DNA of 64,000 nt from Pseudomonas lini (GCF_001042905.1 NZ_JYLB01000001.1:62001-126000); one strand, 5' to 3'; positions 14,289-22,648 are shown, counted from the first letter of the stretch. The notes: generated by a model from the letters alone, not told the origin. Numbers and translations are program-made.

Positions 14289-14566
14289 TGCCTGAAATTC
14301 ACATGTAGCCAGGACAGCCCTCGGGAGGCCTGGGCGCTGCTAGCCGGTAGTTCAGTGCTACGAGAAAACACCGGCAGCCCGCGCACCCTGCACACCAATG
14401 CTTGCGGGGTAGCACGAGACTGAATCTACGAGATCGATGCAATTGGGTGTCGACGCAGTGAAGGACTTTGGAGGACAGGCGTGGAAAGACACGCACACCT
14501 ATTTCTGGCCTCAGCATCTGCTGGGGCCTTTTCGTTTATAGCTCCCTGATAGGGGAGGAACCTGAG
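14289..14566 (+). promoter_or_regulatory. Late-gene leader with terminator at 14507-14535
   Basis: No convincing gene is seen in these 278 bases. At 14507-14528 GGCCTCAGC-ATCT-GCTGGGGCC (9-bp stem) is followed by TTTTCGTTT, a good rho-independent terminator just 32 bases before the holin start. A promoter followed by a leader and terminator ahead of the lysis/morphogenesis genes is the lambda pR'-tR' arrangement, at which a Q-type antiterminator acts. I could not identify the promoter boxes with confidence. Confidence 0.5.
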
Positions 14567-14890
14567 ATGCCACATATGCCAGAAAAAGACCCGTCGTTCT
14601 GGGTGTTGGTACTGACCGCCCTGAGAGAGAACGGCCTAGCCATGGGGCTGACCTTCGCCCTGACTTGGCTCCGCATTCAGTACGACGGCAAAGAAACCAA
14701 GCCTTGGCGGCAGATCATCGAGGCAGCACTCGGCGCACTGATCGTTATGGTGGTTGGCCTGACGGTCAAAGAGTTCGGCTTCAGCATTGCCTGGTCATTT
14801 GCAACGGCTGGCTTCATTGGCGTGCTCGGTGTTGAGCAGGCCCGTCAGCTCGGTAAGCGCTGGGCTGAAAGAAAGGCTGACGAAATCTAA
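14567..14890 (+). CDS. Lambda-family (Phage_holin_3_1-like) holin
   Basis: A 107-residue protein, [20 protein letters not shown]..., with hydrophobic segments near residues 20-35, 48-66 and 70-88 and a charged C-terminal tail ([16 protein letters not shown]). The MPEKDP start is typical of this holin family. It would form membrane lesions releasing the endolysin. GGGAGG lies nine bases before the start. Notably the holin is at the head of the late operon, 31 kb from the endolysin and spanins at 45.8-46.8 kb. Confidence 0.8.
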   Translation: MPHMPEKDPSFWVLVLTALRENGLAMGLTFALTWLRIQYDGKETKPWRQIIEAALGALIVMVVGLTVKEFGFSIAWSFATAGFIGVLGVEQARQLGKRWAERKADEI

Positions 14891-14892
14891 TT

Positions 14893-14928
14893 CGCGACAC
14901 GTTTCGTGAATATTCAAATCGTGTCGCG
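14893..14928. repeat. 36-bp palindromic element, copy 2
   Basis: CGCGACACG and CGTGTCGCG arms (9 bp perfect) flank an 18-base centre. By my alignment 29 of 36 positions equal copy 1 at 9656. It starts two bases after the holin stop and ends 21 bases before the Acb2-like start codon. If translated it too would encode ATRFVN...IVSR. Confidence 0.75.
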
Positions 14929-14949
14929 ACATGCGACGAGGAAAGCACC

Positions 14950-15180
14950 ATGGACAACCAGCACAAGAAAATCACCGGTTACCGCGACCTGAGTCAGTCA
15001 GAGATTGACGGTATGAACTCCATCAAGTCGCTTGAAGCTGACGTGGGTGAGTTGTTCTAGCAGATCTGTCAGATTGAAGACGTTGACTCTCGCCTGTTGG
15101 CTCTGGCCAAGACGAACCTGCAGCAAGGCTTCATGTGGTTCGTGCGGTCGATCGCTAAGCCTGCCGATCCGTTCGGCTGA
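14950..15180 (+). pseudogene. Acb2/Tad1-hairpin-like anti-CBASS sponge, amber-interrupted
   Basis: The frame reads [20 protein letters not shown] then [16 protein letters not shown], a TAG at 15058-15060, and then continues in the same frame QICQIEDVDSRLLALAKTNL followed by QQGFMWFVRSIAKPADPFG to a TGA at 15178. The 'YR-x-LS-x-x-EI-x-x-(M/L)N-x-IK' start and 'LA-x-(A/T)KT-x-LQ-x-GFM-x-x-VR-x-(V/I)A-x-P' end match the Acb2/Tad1 hairpin family, phage sponges that sequester cyclic di- and trinucleotides and so silence CBASS. Tyr11 and Lys26, which I recall as ligand-contacting in characterised Acb2, sit at the same numbers here. A GAGG site precedes the ATG. The single amber codon at position 37 would truncate the protein unless suppressed; CAG to TAG is the simplest origin. 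Confidence 0.7.
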
Positions 15181-15280
15181 TAGCGTTGGCGCTGGGGTTC
15201 TGGATCGCGGCGAAAGGTTGAATTGACTGGAAGGGATGATTTCGCACCATACTCTGCTTCCAACCATATGGGAGTGAGTA

Positions 15281-15757
15281 ATGGAATACCCCGAAGTCAC
15301 ATCTCAGCAGCGAGATTCGATAATTTCCCTTGCTTCGGATGCTGAAGTAATCAGGAAATTTGCAAGGAGCCTAACGGACAGGCTTATCGCGGTGTTTCGC
15401 GATTCCGAGGTCAAGTATCACCTTGAAGTAGAGATCGATCCTGATACGGAATCGTCTCTAGGGCACCTCCTGATAAAATCAGCTTTTGGCGACGCAAGAG
15501 GTCGTTTGGCTTTTTTTGTGGATGACTCTGGAATTCAAGGCGAATACCTGTTTGAGAAGCGTGGCGTTGATCCTTTCGGTAGGCCTGCATGGTTCGAGGC
15601 TTGGAAACTGCTAATTCAAAAAGACGGTCTAGTTTCTCCTGGCGGTAGCAAGACAGGACAGATAAACGCAAGGAATTTTTTTGCGACTACGCAAGATAAC
15701 CAGATGTATGAGATCGCGAGATCGTTGATCTATCGTTTAGGCCTAAAGGTCTCTTAA
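15281..15757 (+). CDS. Accessory protein, unknown function
   Basis: A 158-residue soluble protein (MEYPEVTSQQRDSIISLASD...). The middle shows alternating hydrophobic strands (YHLEVEIDPDTESSLGHLLI, RLAFFVDDSGIQGEYLFEKR) and the end is helical. GGGAG seven bases upstream of the ATG. It lies between the lysis/anti-CBASS region and terminase, is flanked by non-coding DNA and followed by a good terminator, so it is an independently transcribed accessory gene. Base composition is lower in GC than the structural genes. No family recognised. Confidence 0.65.
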   Translation: MEYPEVTSQQRDSIISLASDAEVIRKFARSLTDRLIAVFRDSEVKYHLEVEIDPDTESSLGHLLIKSAFGDARGRLAFFVDDSGIQGEYLFEKRGVDPFGRPAWFEAWKLLIQKDGLVSPGGSKTGQINARNFFATTQDNQMYEIARSLIYRLGLKVS

Positions 15758-15770
15758 CCCACCGTTTTGA

Positions 15771-15796
15771 GCCCCGTGAGTGCGGGGCTTTTTTAT
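15771..15796 (+). terminator. Terminator of accessory gene
   Basis: GCCCCG, a six-base loop, CGGGGC and six T, 14 bases after the stop at 15757. Confidence 0.85.
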
Positions 15797-15875
15797 GCGC
15801 AAAATATGTTCATGACAACCAAACGTTCCGGCTGGGAGACAATCGAGCGCGTCCTACCGGTTATTCGTCTTTGCG

Positions 15876-16328
15876 CTAAGGGGTGGCAAGATCAATCGCT
15901 GCCCTTGTTGCTAGTGCAAGTCCTTTGCTTAATGCGTCGTTGGTTAGTGATTTGATGGCTTCAACCATCCCTCCTTTCGCAGCTGCTTGCAGGCTTGCGC
16001 CGATACTGTCACCTGAAAGCGTTGAGGGGGTGGCTTTCAGTGCCTCCAATGCTTTCGCGGTCAAGGTGCAACCTAGAAACATATCGTGCGTCTTCGAAAT
16101 ATCCTCATAAAAGGATATGTAGCCCGACTTGATGAGCCACAGAACTGTTGCTGAAAAGAACTCCCCTCGAGCCATCAACTGGTCCATGCCCTCTTCACTA
16201 TCGACGGGATCTACGACTATTGCATCGGTAAACGCTTCATCGGTTAAGTCGACAGTCATCGGAAAGTCTTCGTAGAGCACGGCAAATATGCGCCCAGTGA
16301 GCTGATCGAAGCGTTCTATGTTGGTCAT
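15876..16328 (-). CDS. Leftward accessory protein, unknown function
   Basis: A 150-residue protein transcribed against the late operon. The first half is acidic (EDFPMTVDLTDEAFTDAIVV), the middle has an aromatic strand-helix (FFSATVLWLIKSGYISFYED), and the C-terminal 50 residues are Ala/Gly/Ser-rich helix (SLQAAAKGGMVEAIKSLTND). It is the kind of reverse-oriented moron that is expressed from its own promoter in the lysogen. No family recognised. Confidence 0.6.
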   Translation of the reverse strand: MTNIERFDQLTGRIFAVLYEDFPMTVDLTDEAFTDAIVVDPVDSEEGMDQLMARGEFFSATVLWLIKSGYISFYEDISKTHDMFLGCTLTAKALEALKATPSTLSGDSIGASLQAAAKGGMVEAIKSLTNDALSKGLALATRAAIDLATP

Positions 16329-16400
16329 TACTGGTCCTCGGCGAATGCGGTAGCTAACTCATTACCTGTATCCAGTTCCCATTTCAAGCACAGGACAACC

Positions 16401-17024
16401 ATGGATAGGCCAATGCCACCGGCGTCGCTCCTTGAGCTGTCCGAGCTCTCCGACTTCGGTATCCGCCTTGCTCCATCCCCTGAGGTATGGGAATGGCTGA
16501 GTGCCGAGATCCTTGCCGACACCGGCAGCATTCACAACGAAGACCATGCTCATCTGATCGATGCTGACATCCGAGTGATGTGGGCATCGGCTGCATTCAG
16601 CAAGAAGGGTCGCACGGTCGTAGGTCAGGCCGAGCAAGTGGCGTTCCGTGCGGGTGGCTGGCAGAAGGCCCGGATGGAGCAACAGATGATGGATTGGTTC
16701 GGCGATGTGCCGGCCTACATCATTACGTTGGCCGCTGATTACTGCGCGCAGTGCTCTGACGCTGACTTCTGCGCACTGGTTGAGCATGAGCTGTACCACA
16801 TCGCCCAGGCGAAGGATCAGTACGGCGTTCCCAAGTTCACACAGGAAGGCCTGCCCAAGCTTGAGATGCGCGGACACGACGTCGAAGAGTTCGTAGGTGT
16901 GGTCCGTCGCTACGGTGCGAGCCCTGACGTTCAAGCGTTGGTGGATGCTGCAAACAGTCCTGCTGAGGTGGGGAAATTGAACATATCGAGGGCCTGCGGA
17001 ACCTGTCTGCTCAGATCGGCCTGA
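16401..17024 (+). CDS. Putative phage zinc metallopeptidase
   Basis: A 207-residue protein with a zincin motif HELYH at residues 129-133 inside ALVEHELYHIAQ. The preceding segment IRVMWASAAFSKKGRTVVGQ and the layout match the 'putative phage metallopeptidase' family often found just upstream of terminase. The Glu and both His are intact. Target unknown; roles in capsid maturation have not been shown. It is the first gene of the packaging operon and is 31 bases upstream of the small terminase gene. Confidence 0.8.
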   Translation: MDRPMPPASLLELSELSDFGIRLAPSPEVWEWLSAEILADTGSIHNEDHAHLIDADIRVMWASAAFSKKGRTVVGQAEQVAFRAGGWQKARMEQQMMDWFGDVPAYIITLAADYCAQCSDADFCALVEHELYHIAQAKDQYGVPKFTQEGLPKLEMRGHDVEEFVGVVRRYGASPDVQALVDAANSPAEVGKLNISRACGTCLLRSA

Positions 17025-17055
17025 CCCCTGACAGACCTAAGACGGAATTTACCCT

Positions 17056-17517
17056 ATGGCAGCCCTGAACAATGAGGTGAAAGGCTTCATGGTTCAGGCC
17101 TTGGCGTGCTTCGACACTCCTTCCCAAGTTGCAGCCGCTGTCCGAGAAGAGTTCGGCATTGAGGTTACCCGTCAGCAGTGTGAGGCCCAAGACCCAACCA
17201 AACGTGCAGGGAGAGATTTGGCGAAGAAGTGGGTGACGCTGTTTCACGACACCCGCAAGCGCTTCCGCGAAGAGACGGCAGAGATTCCGATCGCCAACCG
17301 CGCCTTCCGACTCCGCGCCATGAACCGATTCGTGGAGAAGGCCGAGACGATGAAGAACATCGGCTTGGCCATGCAGATTCTGGAACAGGCTGCGAAAGAA
17401 ACCGGCGACATGTACGTCAATCGCAATCGAAAGGACGAGCCTGACGACGAGCCGGCAATCCCGACCCGCATTCAGGTCGACGTGGTGGATGCGAGGAAGC
17501 CGGATGCCGAGCCTTAA
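17056..17517 (+). CDS. Terminase small subunit (DUF2280-like)
   Basis: A 153-residue protein, MAALNNEVKGFMVQALACFD..., with an N-terminal helix-turn-helix (TPSQVAAAVREEFGIEVTRQQ) that would recognise the packaging site, and a helical oligomerisation part. This is the DUF2280 pattern found before large terminase genes in many Proteobacterial phages. It overlaps the large subunit gene by 14 bases. Confidence 0.85.
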   Translation: MAALNNEVKGFMVQALACFDTPSQVAAAVREEFGIEVTRQQCEAQDPTKRAGRDLAKKWVTLFHDTRKRFREETAEIPIANRAFRLRAMNRFVEKAETMKNIGLAMQILEQAAKETGDMYVNRNRKDEPDDEPAIPTRIQVDVVDARKPDAEP

Positions 17518-18805
17518 TGTTCCGCAATCGAAGTTCCTCCTGTTGCCCAACAAATTCCGCGCATTCGTTGCTGGCTTCGGCTCAGGGAAGACCTGGGTCG
17601 GATGTTCGGCACTGTGCAAGCACTTCATGGAGTGGCCCGGCGTCAACGCTGGCTACTTCGCTCCGACTTACCCGCAGATCCGGGACATCTTCTACCCGAC
17701 GGTTGAAGAGGTGGCCCATGACTGGGGACTGAAGACCAAGATCAACCAGGCGAACCATGAGGTTCACATTTACAGCGGTCGGCAGTATCGCGGCACTGTA
17801 ATTTGCCGGTCGATGGAGAAGCCTCAGACCATCGTCGGTTTCAAGATCGGCCACGCCCTGGTGGATGAGCTCGACGTGCTGACGTCGATCAAGGCTCAGC
17901 AGGCCTGGCGCAAGATCATTGCCCGGATGCGTTACAACCTGCCGGGGTTGAAGAACGGCGTCGACGTGACCACCACGCCGGAAGGTTTCAAGTTCGTCTT
18001 CCTGCAGTTCGTAAAGCAGCTTCGCGATAAGCCGAAGTTGAATGAGATGTACGGTCTGGTGCAGGCGAGCACGTTCGACAACGAGCTGAACCTGCCAGAC
18101 GACTACATCCCTTCGCTGATGGAGTCGTACCCCGAGCAGCTGATCCGCGCTTACCTGAATGGCCAGTTCGTCAACCTGACGTCTGGATCGATCTACCACG
18201 CATACGACCGCAAGCTGAACCAGTGCTTCGACACCGTGCAGGCCGGTGAGCCGCTATTCATCGGCATGGACTTCAACGTCGGGAAGATGGCAGCGATCAC
18301 TCACGTCAAGCGCGACCAAGGTTTGCCCCGTGCAGTCGATGAGTTGATGGATGGCTACGACACGCCGGACATGATTCGCCGGATCAAGGAGCGCTACTGG
18401 CGTCACAACGGCAACGACTTCGAGAAGACCTGCGAAATCAGGATCTACCCCGACGCCTCAGGTGACTCGCGTAAGTCGGTCAATGCCAGCATCACCGATA
18501 TCGCCATGCTCAAGCAGGCAGGCTTCGCGGTCATCGCGCCAGCGGCCAACCCGCCTGTGAAGGACCGGATCAACGCCATGAACGCCATGTTCTGCAATGC
18601 GCAGCGCGAGCGGCGTTACCTGGTCAACCCGTTCACCTGCCCAACTTACGCTGACGGCCTTGAGCAGCAGGTCTGGGCGCCCAACGGCGAGCCGGACAAG
18701 AGCCAGGGCAATGACCACGCTAACGACGGCGGCGGTTACTTCATTCACCGCGAGTACCCGATTATCAAACCGGTCACCGCTATCAAAATGGGATACGCCC
18801 GATGA
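17504..18805 (+). CDS. Terminase large subunit
   Basis: A 433-residue packaging motor. Walker A is GFGSGKT at residues 24-30, Walker B ALVDELDVL with Asp121-Glu122, and coupling motif TTTPEG follows (about residue 153-158). The C-terminal nuclease domain begins around 245 with the acidic GMDFNVGKMAAITH and ends with an Asp-containing NDHANDGGGYF. Start at ATG 17504 is chosen because GAGGAAG precedes it; an in-frame ATG at 17489 lacks this. Overlaps the portal gene by 4 bases. Confidence 0.95.
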   Translation: MPSLNVPQSKFLLLPNKFRAFVAGFGSGKTWVGCSALCKHFMEWPGVNAGYFAPTYPQIRDIFYPTVEEVAHDWGLKTKINQANHEVHIYSGRQYRGTVICRSMEKPQTIVGFKIGHALVDELDVLTSIKAQQAWRKIIARMRYNLPGLKNGVDVTTTPEGFKFVFLQFVKQLRDKPKLNEMYGLVQASTFDNELNLPDDYIPSLMESYPEQLIRAYLNGQFVNLTSGSIYHAYDRKLNQCFDTVQAGEPLFIGMDFNVGKMAAITHVKRDQGLPRAVDELMDGYDTPDMIRRIKERYWRHNGNDFEKTCEIRIYPDASGDSRKSVNASITDIAMLKQAGFAVIAPAANPPVKDRINAMNAMFCNAQRERRYLVNPFTCPTYADGLEQQVWAPNGEPDKSQGNDHANDGGGYFIHREYPIIKPVTAIKMGYAR

Positions 18806-20217
18806 GCAACGACGCTTCCTTTAAGCGGCCGGACTACATCGAAGCGCTGGACCGCTGGGCGACCGTTCGCGACGTCTGCGCAGGGCAGCATCGAGTGGTG
18901 GATCGTCTTCCGTACATCAATGCTCACGACAAGTCGCCAGAGAATCAGGATCGTAACAAGGCATACCGCGAGCGAGCGGTCTTCAAAAACGCAACCGGCC
19001 ACACGCGAAACGGTTTGCTCGGCCTGGCCTTCCACAAAGACCCAACGCTCACCGTGCCGAAGAAACTGGAGTACTTGCAGGACAACGCCAACGGCTCCGG
19101 TGTGAGCATTTACCAACATTCGCAAGGCACCCTTGAGAAGGTTCTGGAGGCTGGCCGGCACGGCTTGTATGTCGATTTTCACCAAGACGCCGGTGCAGGT
19201 GGCCATGCTGTAATCCTGACCTACTGTGCCGAGGACATCATTAATTGGCGCACGGGCATGGTTGACGGCCACAGCGTGCTGACGATGGTGATGCTGCGCG
19301 AGACGCTGGAAGTTGAAGACGGCTTCGGTTTCAAACTGGTCGAGCAGTTCCGTGAGCTGGCGCTTGAGGCTGATGGATTTGTTTGTCGGGTATGGCGCAG
19401 GACCGGCCCGAAGGGTGGTGGACCGCTGGAGGTTTTCGAAACCTTCAAGCCCGATGGTGTCACCGGGCGTCTCAAGGAGATCCCGTTCACCTTCGTCGGC
19501 GCGCAAAACAACGATCCTACAATCGATGAATCGCCGCTGTACGACATCGCGATGATCAACCTGGGTCATTACCGCAACAGCGCCGATTACGAAGACAGCG
19601 TCTTCTGGTGCGGCCAGGCTCAGCCGTGGATATCCGGCCTTGATGAGCAATGGCGCGATTGGATGGAGAAGAACGGCGTTTACGTCGGCTCTCGCGCCCC
19701 GATGATGCTTCCAGTCGGAGGCGCATTCGGTTATGCGCAGCCACTACCAAACACGTTGGTCAAGGAAGCCATGGCCGACAAGAACCAGATGATGATCGAG
19801 TTGGGTGCTCGCATGGTTGTCGCTTCACTGGCAACCAAAACGGCCACTGAGTCCCGCGGCGATCAGTCTGCGTCGACATCGGTGCTGGCCGGCTGCGTGG
19901 CGAATGTCAGCGAGGCCTATACCCGGGCGATCATGTGGTGCGGCCAGTACATGGGCGTCACCGACAAGGTCGCTTATCAGGTCAATCAAGAATTCGTCGA
20001 ACTGACGGCTGATCCGCAGATGGTCACGGCCTTGGTTGGCCTGTGGCAGAACGGCGGATTCGCAAAGGCCGACCTGCGGGCCTACCTGCGCAAGCTGGGC
20101 TTGATTGCCCCAGAGCGCACAGACCAGCAGATCGATGGCGAGCTTCATGAGCAAGGCGATGGCCTGGGCTTGGATGACGAGGTAACACCAAATGGCGGCA
20201 AACCAAGCAATCCTTGA
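18802..20217 (+). CDS. Portal protein (DUF4055 family)
   Basis: A 471-residue protein whose sequence (RPDYIEALDRWATVRDVCAG, later RERAVFKNATGHTRNGLLG) is the DUF4055 pattern; members occupy the portal position in phages of this type. It follows the terminase and precedes the SPP1-gp7-like gene, as portals do. It would form the dodecameric ring through which DNA enters the capsid and to which the tail joins. The C-terminal 40 residues are polar and acidic. Confidence 0.85.
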   Translation: MSNDASFKRPDYIEALDRWATVRDVCAGQHRVVDRLPYINAHDKSPENQDRNKAYRERAVFKNATGHTRNGLLGLAFHKDPTLTVPKKLEYLQDNANGSGVSIYQHSQGTLEKVLEAGRHGLYVDFHQDAGAGGHAVILTYCAEDIINWRTGMVDGHSVLTMVMLRETLEVEDGFGFKLVEQFRELALEADGFVCRVWRRTGPKGGGPLEVFETFKPDGVTGRLKEIPFTFVGAQNNDPTIDESPLYDIAMINLGHYRNSADYEDSVFWCGQAQPWISGLDEQWRDWMEKNGVYVGSRAPMMLPVGGAFGYAQPLPNTLVKEAMADKNQMMIELGARMVVASLATKTATESRGDQSASTSVLAGCVANVSEAYTRAIMWCGQYMGVTDKVAYQVNQEFVELTADPQMVTALVGLWQNGGFAKADLRAYLRKLGLIAPERTDQQIDGELHEQGDGLGLDDEVTPNGGKPSNP

Positions 20218-21277
20218 CGCCACGATCCGGCACGCGGTCTTCCTCGAAAAGCTTAAGGCGGGGGAGGTTGGCAAGTTCGCGCCTTTTCTCAAGGAGTTTG
20301 ATCGCTCGATCCGAGATCGACTCACCCGGTCAGATATGACCGAGTACAACGTCAAGCGCCTGGAGGCATTGCTGAAGGAGGTCGATAGCCTGCTGTTGGG
20401 AATCTTCGACCGTTACAGCACGCAGCTGAACCTCGACCTGATTGACATTGCCAACTACGAAGCCGAGTTCGAGGCGACCAGCCTGGCTAGGTCCGCGCCG
20501 GTCGGCGTGTCGCTTGATGTGGCAGCTCCGACGGCGGCAGCTATCAGGACGGCGGTGCTAACGAATCCACTCAGCGTGCGCGGCACCGGGGGCGGGAAGC
20601 TGCTGAAGTCGTTCATCAAGGGCTGGACTGTTGCCGAGCGCGACCGGGTTACCGGGACGATTCGACAGGGCTTTTTCGAAGGGCAGACGAACTTCCAGAT
20701 CATCCGCAATATTCGCGGCACGAAAGTGGCGGGGTACAAAGACGGTGTCCTGGCAACGACCAGTCGCAACGCGAGCACGGTCGTGCATACCGCGATTCAG
20801 CATGTGTCGTCGCAGGCGCGTATGGAGGTGGCCAAGGCCAACACCGATGTGGTGTCCGAGATTGAAATAGTCGCCACGCTGGACAGTAAGACCAGCCAGA
20901 CTTGTCGTTCGATGGATAAGCGACGCTTCCCGGTTAACTCAGGGCCAAGGCCGCCCTTTCATCCGAACTGCCGGACCACTTTTATCCTGCGGACTAAGCT
21001 CAGTGAAATGTTCGCCGAGGGCGCTACACGGGCTTCGGTTGGGGCAATTGGCGCAGGACAGGTAAGTGCGAGCCTCGACTATTACCATTGGCTTCAGCAG
21101 CAACCGGCGACGTTTCAGGACGTGGCGATCGGTCCGGTACGGGCCAAGCTGTTCCGAGAGGGCGGGCTGAGCGTCCAGCGCTTCTCTGAGCTGCAGCTTG
21201 ATCGCAACTTTTCGCCGCTGAACTTGGCGCAGATGAAGTCGCTTGAACCTCTGGCCTTCGAGCGAGCTGGGATCTGA
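20192..21277 (+). CDS. Minor head/head morphogenesis protein (SPP1 gp7-like)
   Basis: A 361-residue protein. Residues 160-290 contain the phage head morphogenesis (Mu gpF / SPP1 gp7) pattern, including ARMEVAKANTDVVSEIEIVA, then TLDSKTSQTCRSMDKRRFPV and PPFHPNCRTTFILRTK. The C..C and 'HPNCR' are the usual conserved residues. Such proteins bind the portal and enter the capsid with it. It overlaps the portal by 26 bases. Confidence 0.88.
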   Translation: MAANQAILDATIRHAVFLEKLKAGEVGKFAPFLKEFDRSIRDRLTRSDMTEYNVKRLEALLKEVDSLLLGIFDRYSTQLNLDLIDIANYEAEFEATSLARSAPVGVSLDVAAPTAAAIRTAVLTNPLSVRGTGGGKLLKSFIKGWTVAERDRVTGTIRQGFFEGQTNFQIIRNIRGTKVAGYKDGVLATTSRNASTVVHTAIQHVSSQARMEVAKANTDVVSEIEIVATLDSKTSQTCRSMDKRRFPVNSGPRPPFHPNCRTTFILRTKLSEMFAEGATRASVGAIGAGQVSASLDYYHWLQQQPATFQDVAIGPVRAKLFREGGLSVQRFSELQLDRNFSPLNLAQMKSLEPLAFERAGI

Positions 21278-21278
21278 G

Positions 21279-21776
21279 TCATTCACATTTTTGTCGCTGA
21301 TTATCCAGTGCGTTCAGCGCGTCGTAAAAAGCGGAGTGCCATTTCCCAAAGGACTCGTTAATTGTCCCCATTGCGGTGTCCTCGTCGAACTGGCGCATTG
21401 AAGCCAGCGATCCGACGCGTACAGAGTTGGAAATCATCAGCGACCTGAGTCCAAGTTCCGGCGGGGCATATGCGGATATCACAATTCCTGCCTTGATCAA
21501 CGGGCCTGCATTTTCCGCAAGCTCTTGCTTAGTAGACGTTTTTGCGAAAAGCGAATAGTTGAGTAGATCACCCATCGCTGCGAGAAAACTCTCTCCTTTT
21601 TCACGAAGTAGTTTTTCCTGAATATCAATCCGCTGAATGCATGCGCTCCTCTGGCTCAGGGATGCTGTTTGATAGCTAGTCAGCCAGGTAAATGTGCTCG
21701 TGGCAAAGACCCCAATCAGGGTGCAAACGACGGGAAATATGATGCTGAATTTGCTGGTATTGGTCGGCTGGTTCAT
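21279..21776 (-). CDS. Reverse-oriented membrane protein (moron)
   Basis: A 165-residue protein with one strong N-terminal transmembrane segment (residues 10-31, FSIIFPVVCTLIGVFATSTF) and a soluble helical remainder with two Cys. It is transcribed leftward within the rightward head operon, one base from the stop of the minor head gene, and the following stretch carries a terminator. That arrangement, plus lower GC, marks it as a moron expressed from its own promoter in the lysogen. Superinfection exclusion is a reasonable guess from topology; no family recognised. Confidence 0.65.
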   Translation of the reverse strand: MNQPTNTSKFSIIFPVVCTLIGVFATSTFTWLTSYQTASLSQRSACIQRIDIQEKLLREKGESFLAAMGDLLNYSLFAKTSTKQELAENAGPLIKAGIVISAYAPPELGLRSLMISNSVRVGSLASMRQFDEDTAMGTINESFGKWHSAFYDALNALDNQRQKCE

Positions 21777-21841
21777 TGGAGTCCTTTCTGAGTACTTGGC
21801 TGCGCTAATGCAAAAGTGAAAACGAGATTCTATTTAAGTAT

Positions 21842-21865
21842 GCCCGCATTAAGCGGGCTTTTTTA
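21842..21865 (+). terminator. Terminator between moron and scaffold gene
   Basis: GCCCGC-attaa-GCGGGC followed by six T on the plus strand, 43 bases before the scaffold start. Because late transcription must pass it, it probably matters only for non-antiterminated transcripts. Confidence 0.8.
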
Positions 21866-21907
21866 TGCCTGCGAAGCGGGCAGACCAAACCCAAGGGGTG
21901 CATCAAC

Positions 21908-22636
21908 GTGGCAGAAGAAAACGAAATCGACCTGGAAAACCCGGCAATCAAGGCCGCTATCGCGACTGCCGTTGAAGCATCCGTTTCCGGACTGAAAACC
22001 AAGAACACCGAGCTGCTGGGCAAGTTGAAAGACACTACCGGCAAGCTGACCCAGTTCGAAACCCAGTTTGAAGGCATCGATATCGACGCCGTTAAAGGAC
22101 TGCTGAGTCGGGCCGGCCAAGACGAAGAAACCAAACTGCTGACAGAGGGCAAGGTGGACGAAGTCTTCAACCGGCGCACTGAGCGCCTGCGTGGCGAACA
22201 AGACAAGCAGTTGAAGGCCATCACCGCGCGTGCCGAGAAGGCCGAAGCATTCGCCGCGAAGTTCCAAGGCAAAGTCTTGGGCGACTCGGTGCGCGGCGCA
22301 GCACTGAAAGCCGGCGCTCTGCCGGAAGCAACCGACGACATCATCCTGCGCGCCAAGGGCGTGTTCTCACTGAATGAAGAGGGCGAAGCGGTCGCCGTCG
22401 ATGAGTCTGGCCAGACCATCCTCGGCAAAGACGGCAAAACCCCACTGACTCCGCTCGAATGGGCGGAATCATTGCGCGAAAGCGCGCCTCACCTGTGGCC
22501 AAGGGCTTCAGGGACACAAGCCCCGGGCGGGGGTGGCGGCCAGGCTGCATTCAAACGCTCCGAAATGACCTCCGAGCAAAAGCGCGATTACCAGCGCAAG
22601 CACGGCCAAACCGCATTCCTGCAATTGCCCAAGTAA
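21908..22636 (+). CDS. Capsid scaffolding protein
   Basis: A 242-residue acidic, largely coiled-coil protein (KNTELLGKLKDTTGKLTQFE ... TARAEKAEAFAAKFQGK) directly upstream of the capsid gene, the normal place for a scaffold. The C-terminal end is basic (TSEQKRDYQRKHGQTAFLQL), as expected for binding the coat. The start is GTG (encoding MAEENEIDLEN). Assignment rests on composition and synteny. Confidence 0.8.
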   Translation: MAEENEIDLENPAIKAAIATAVEASVSGLKTKNTELLGKLKDTTGKLTQFETQFEGIDIDAVKGLLSRAGQDEETKLLTEGKVDEVFNRRTERLRGEQDKQLKAITARAEKAEAFAAKFQGKVLGDSVRGAALKAGALPEATDDIILRAKGVFSLNEEGEAVAVDESGQTILGKDGKTPLTPLEWAESLRESAPHLWPRASGTQAPGGGGGQAAFKRSEMTSEQKRDYQRKHGQTAFLQLPK

Positions 22637-22648
22637 GGGGATTCATCC

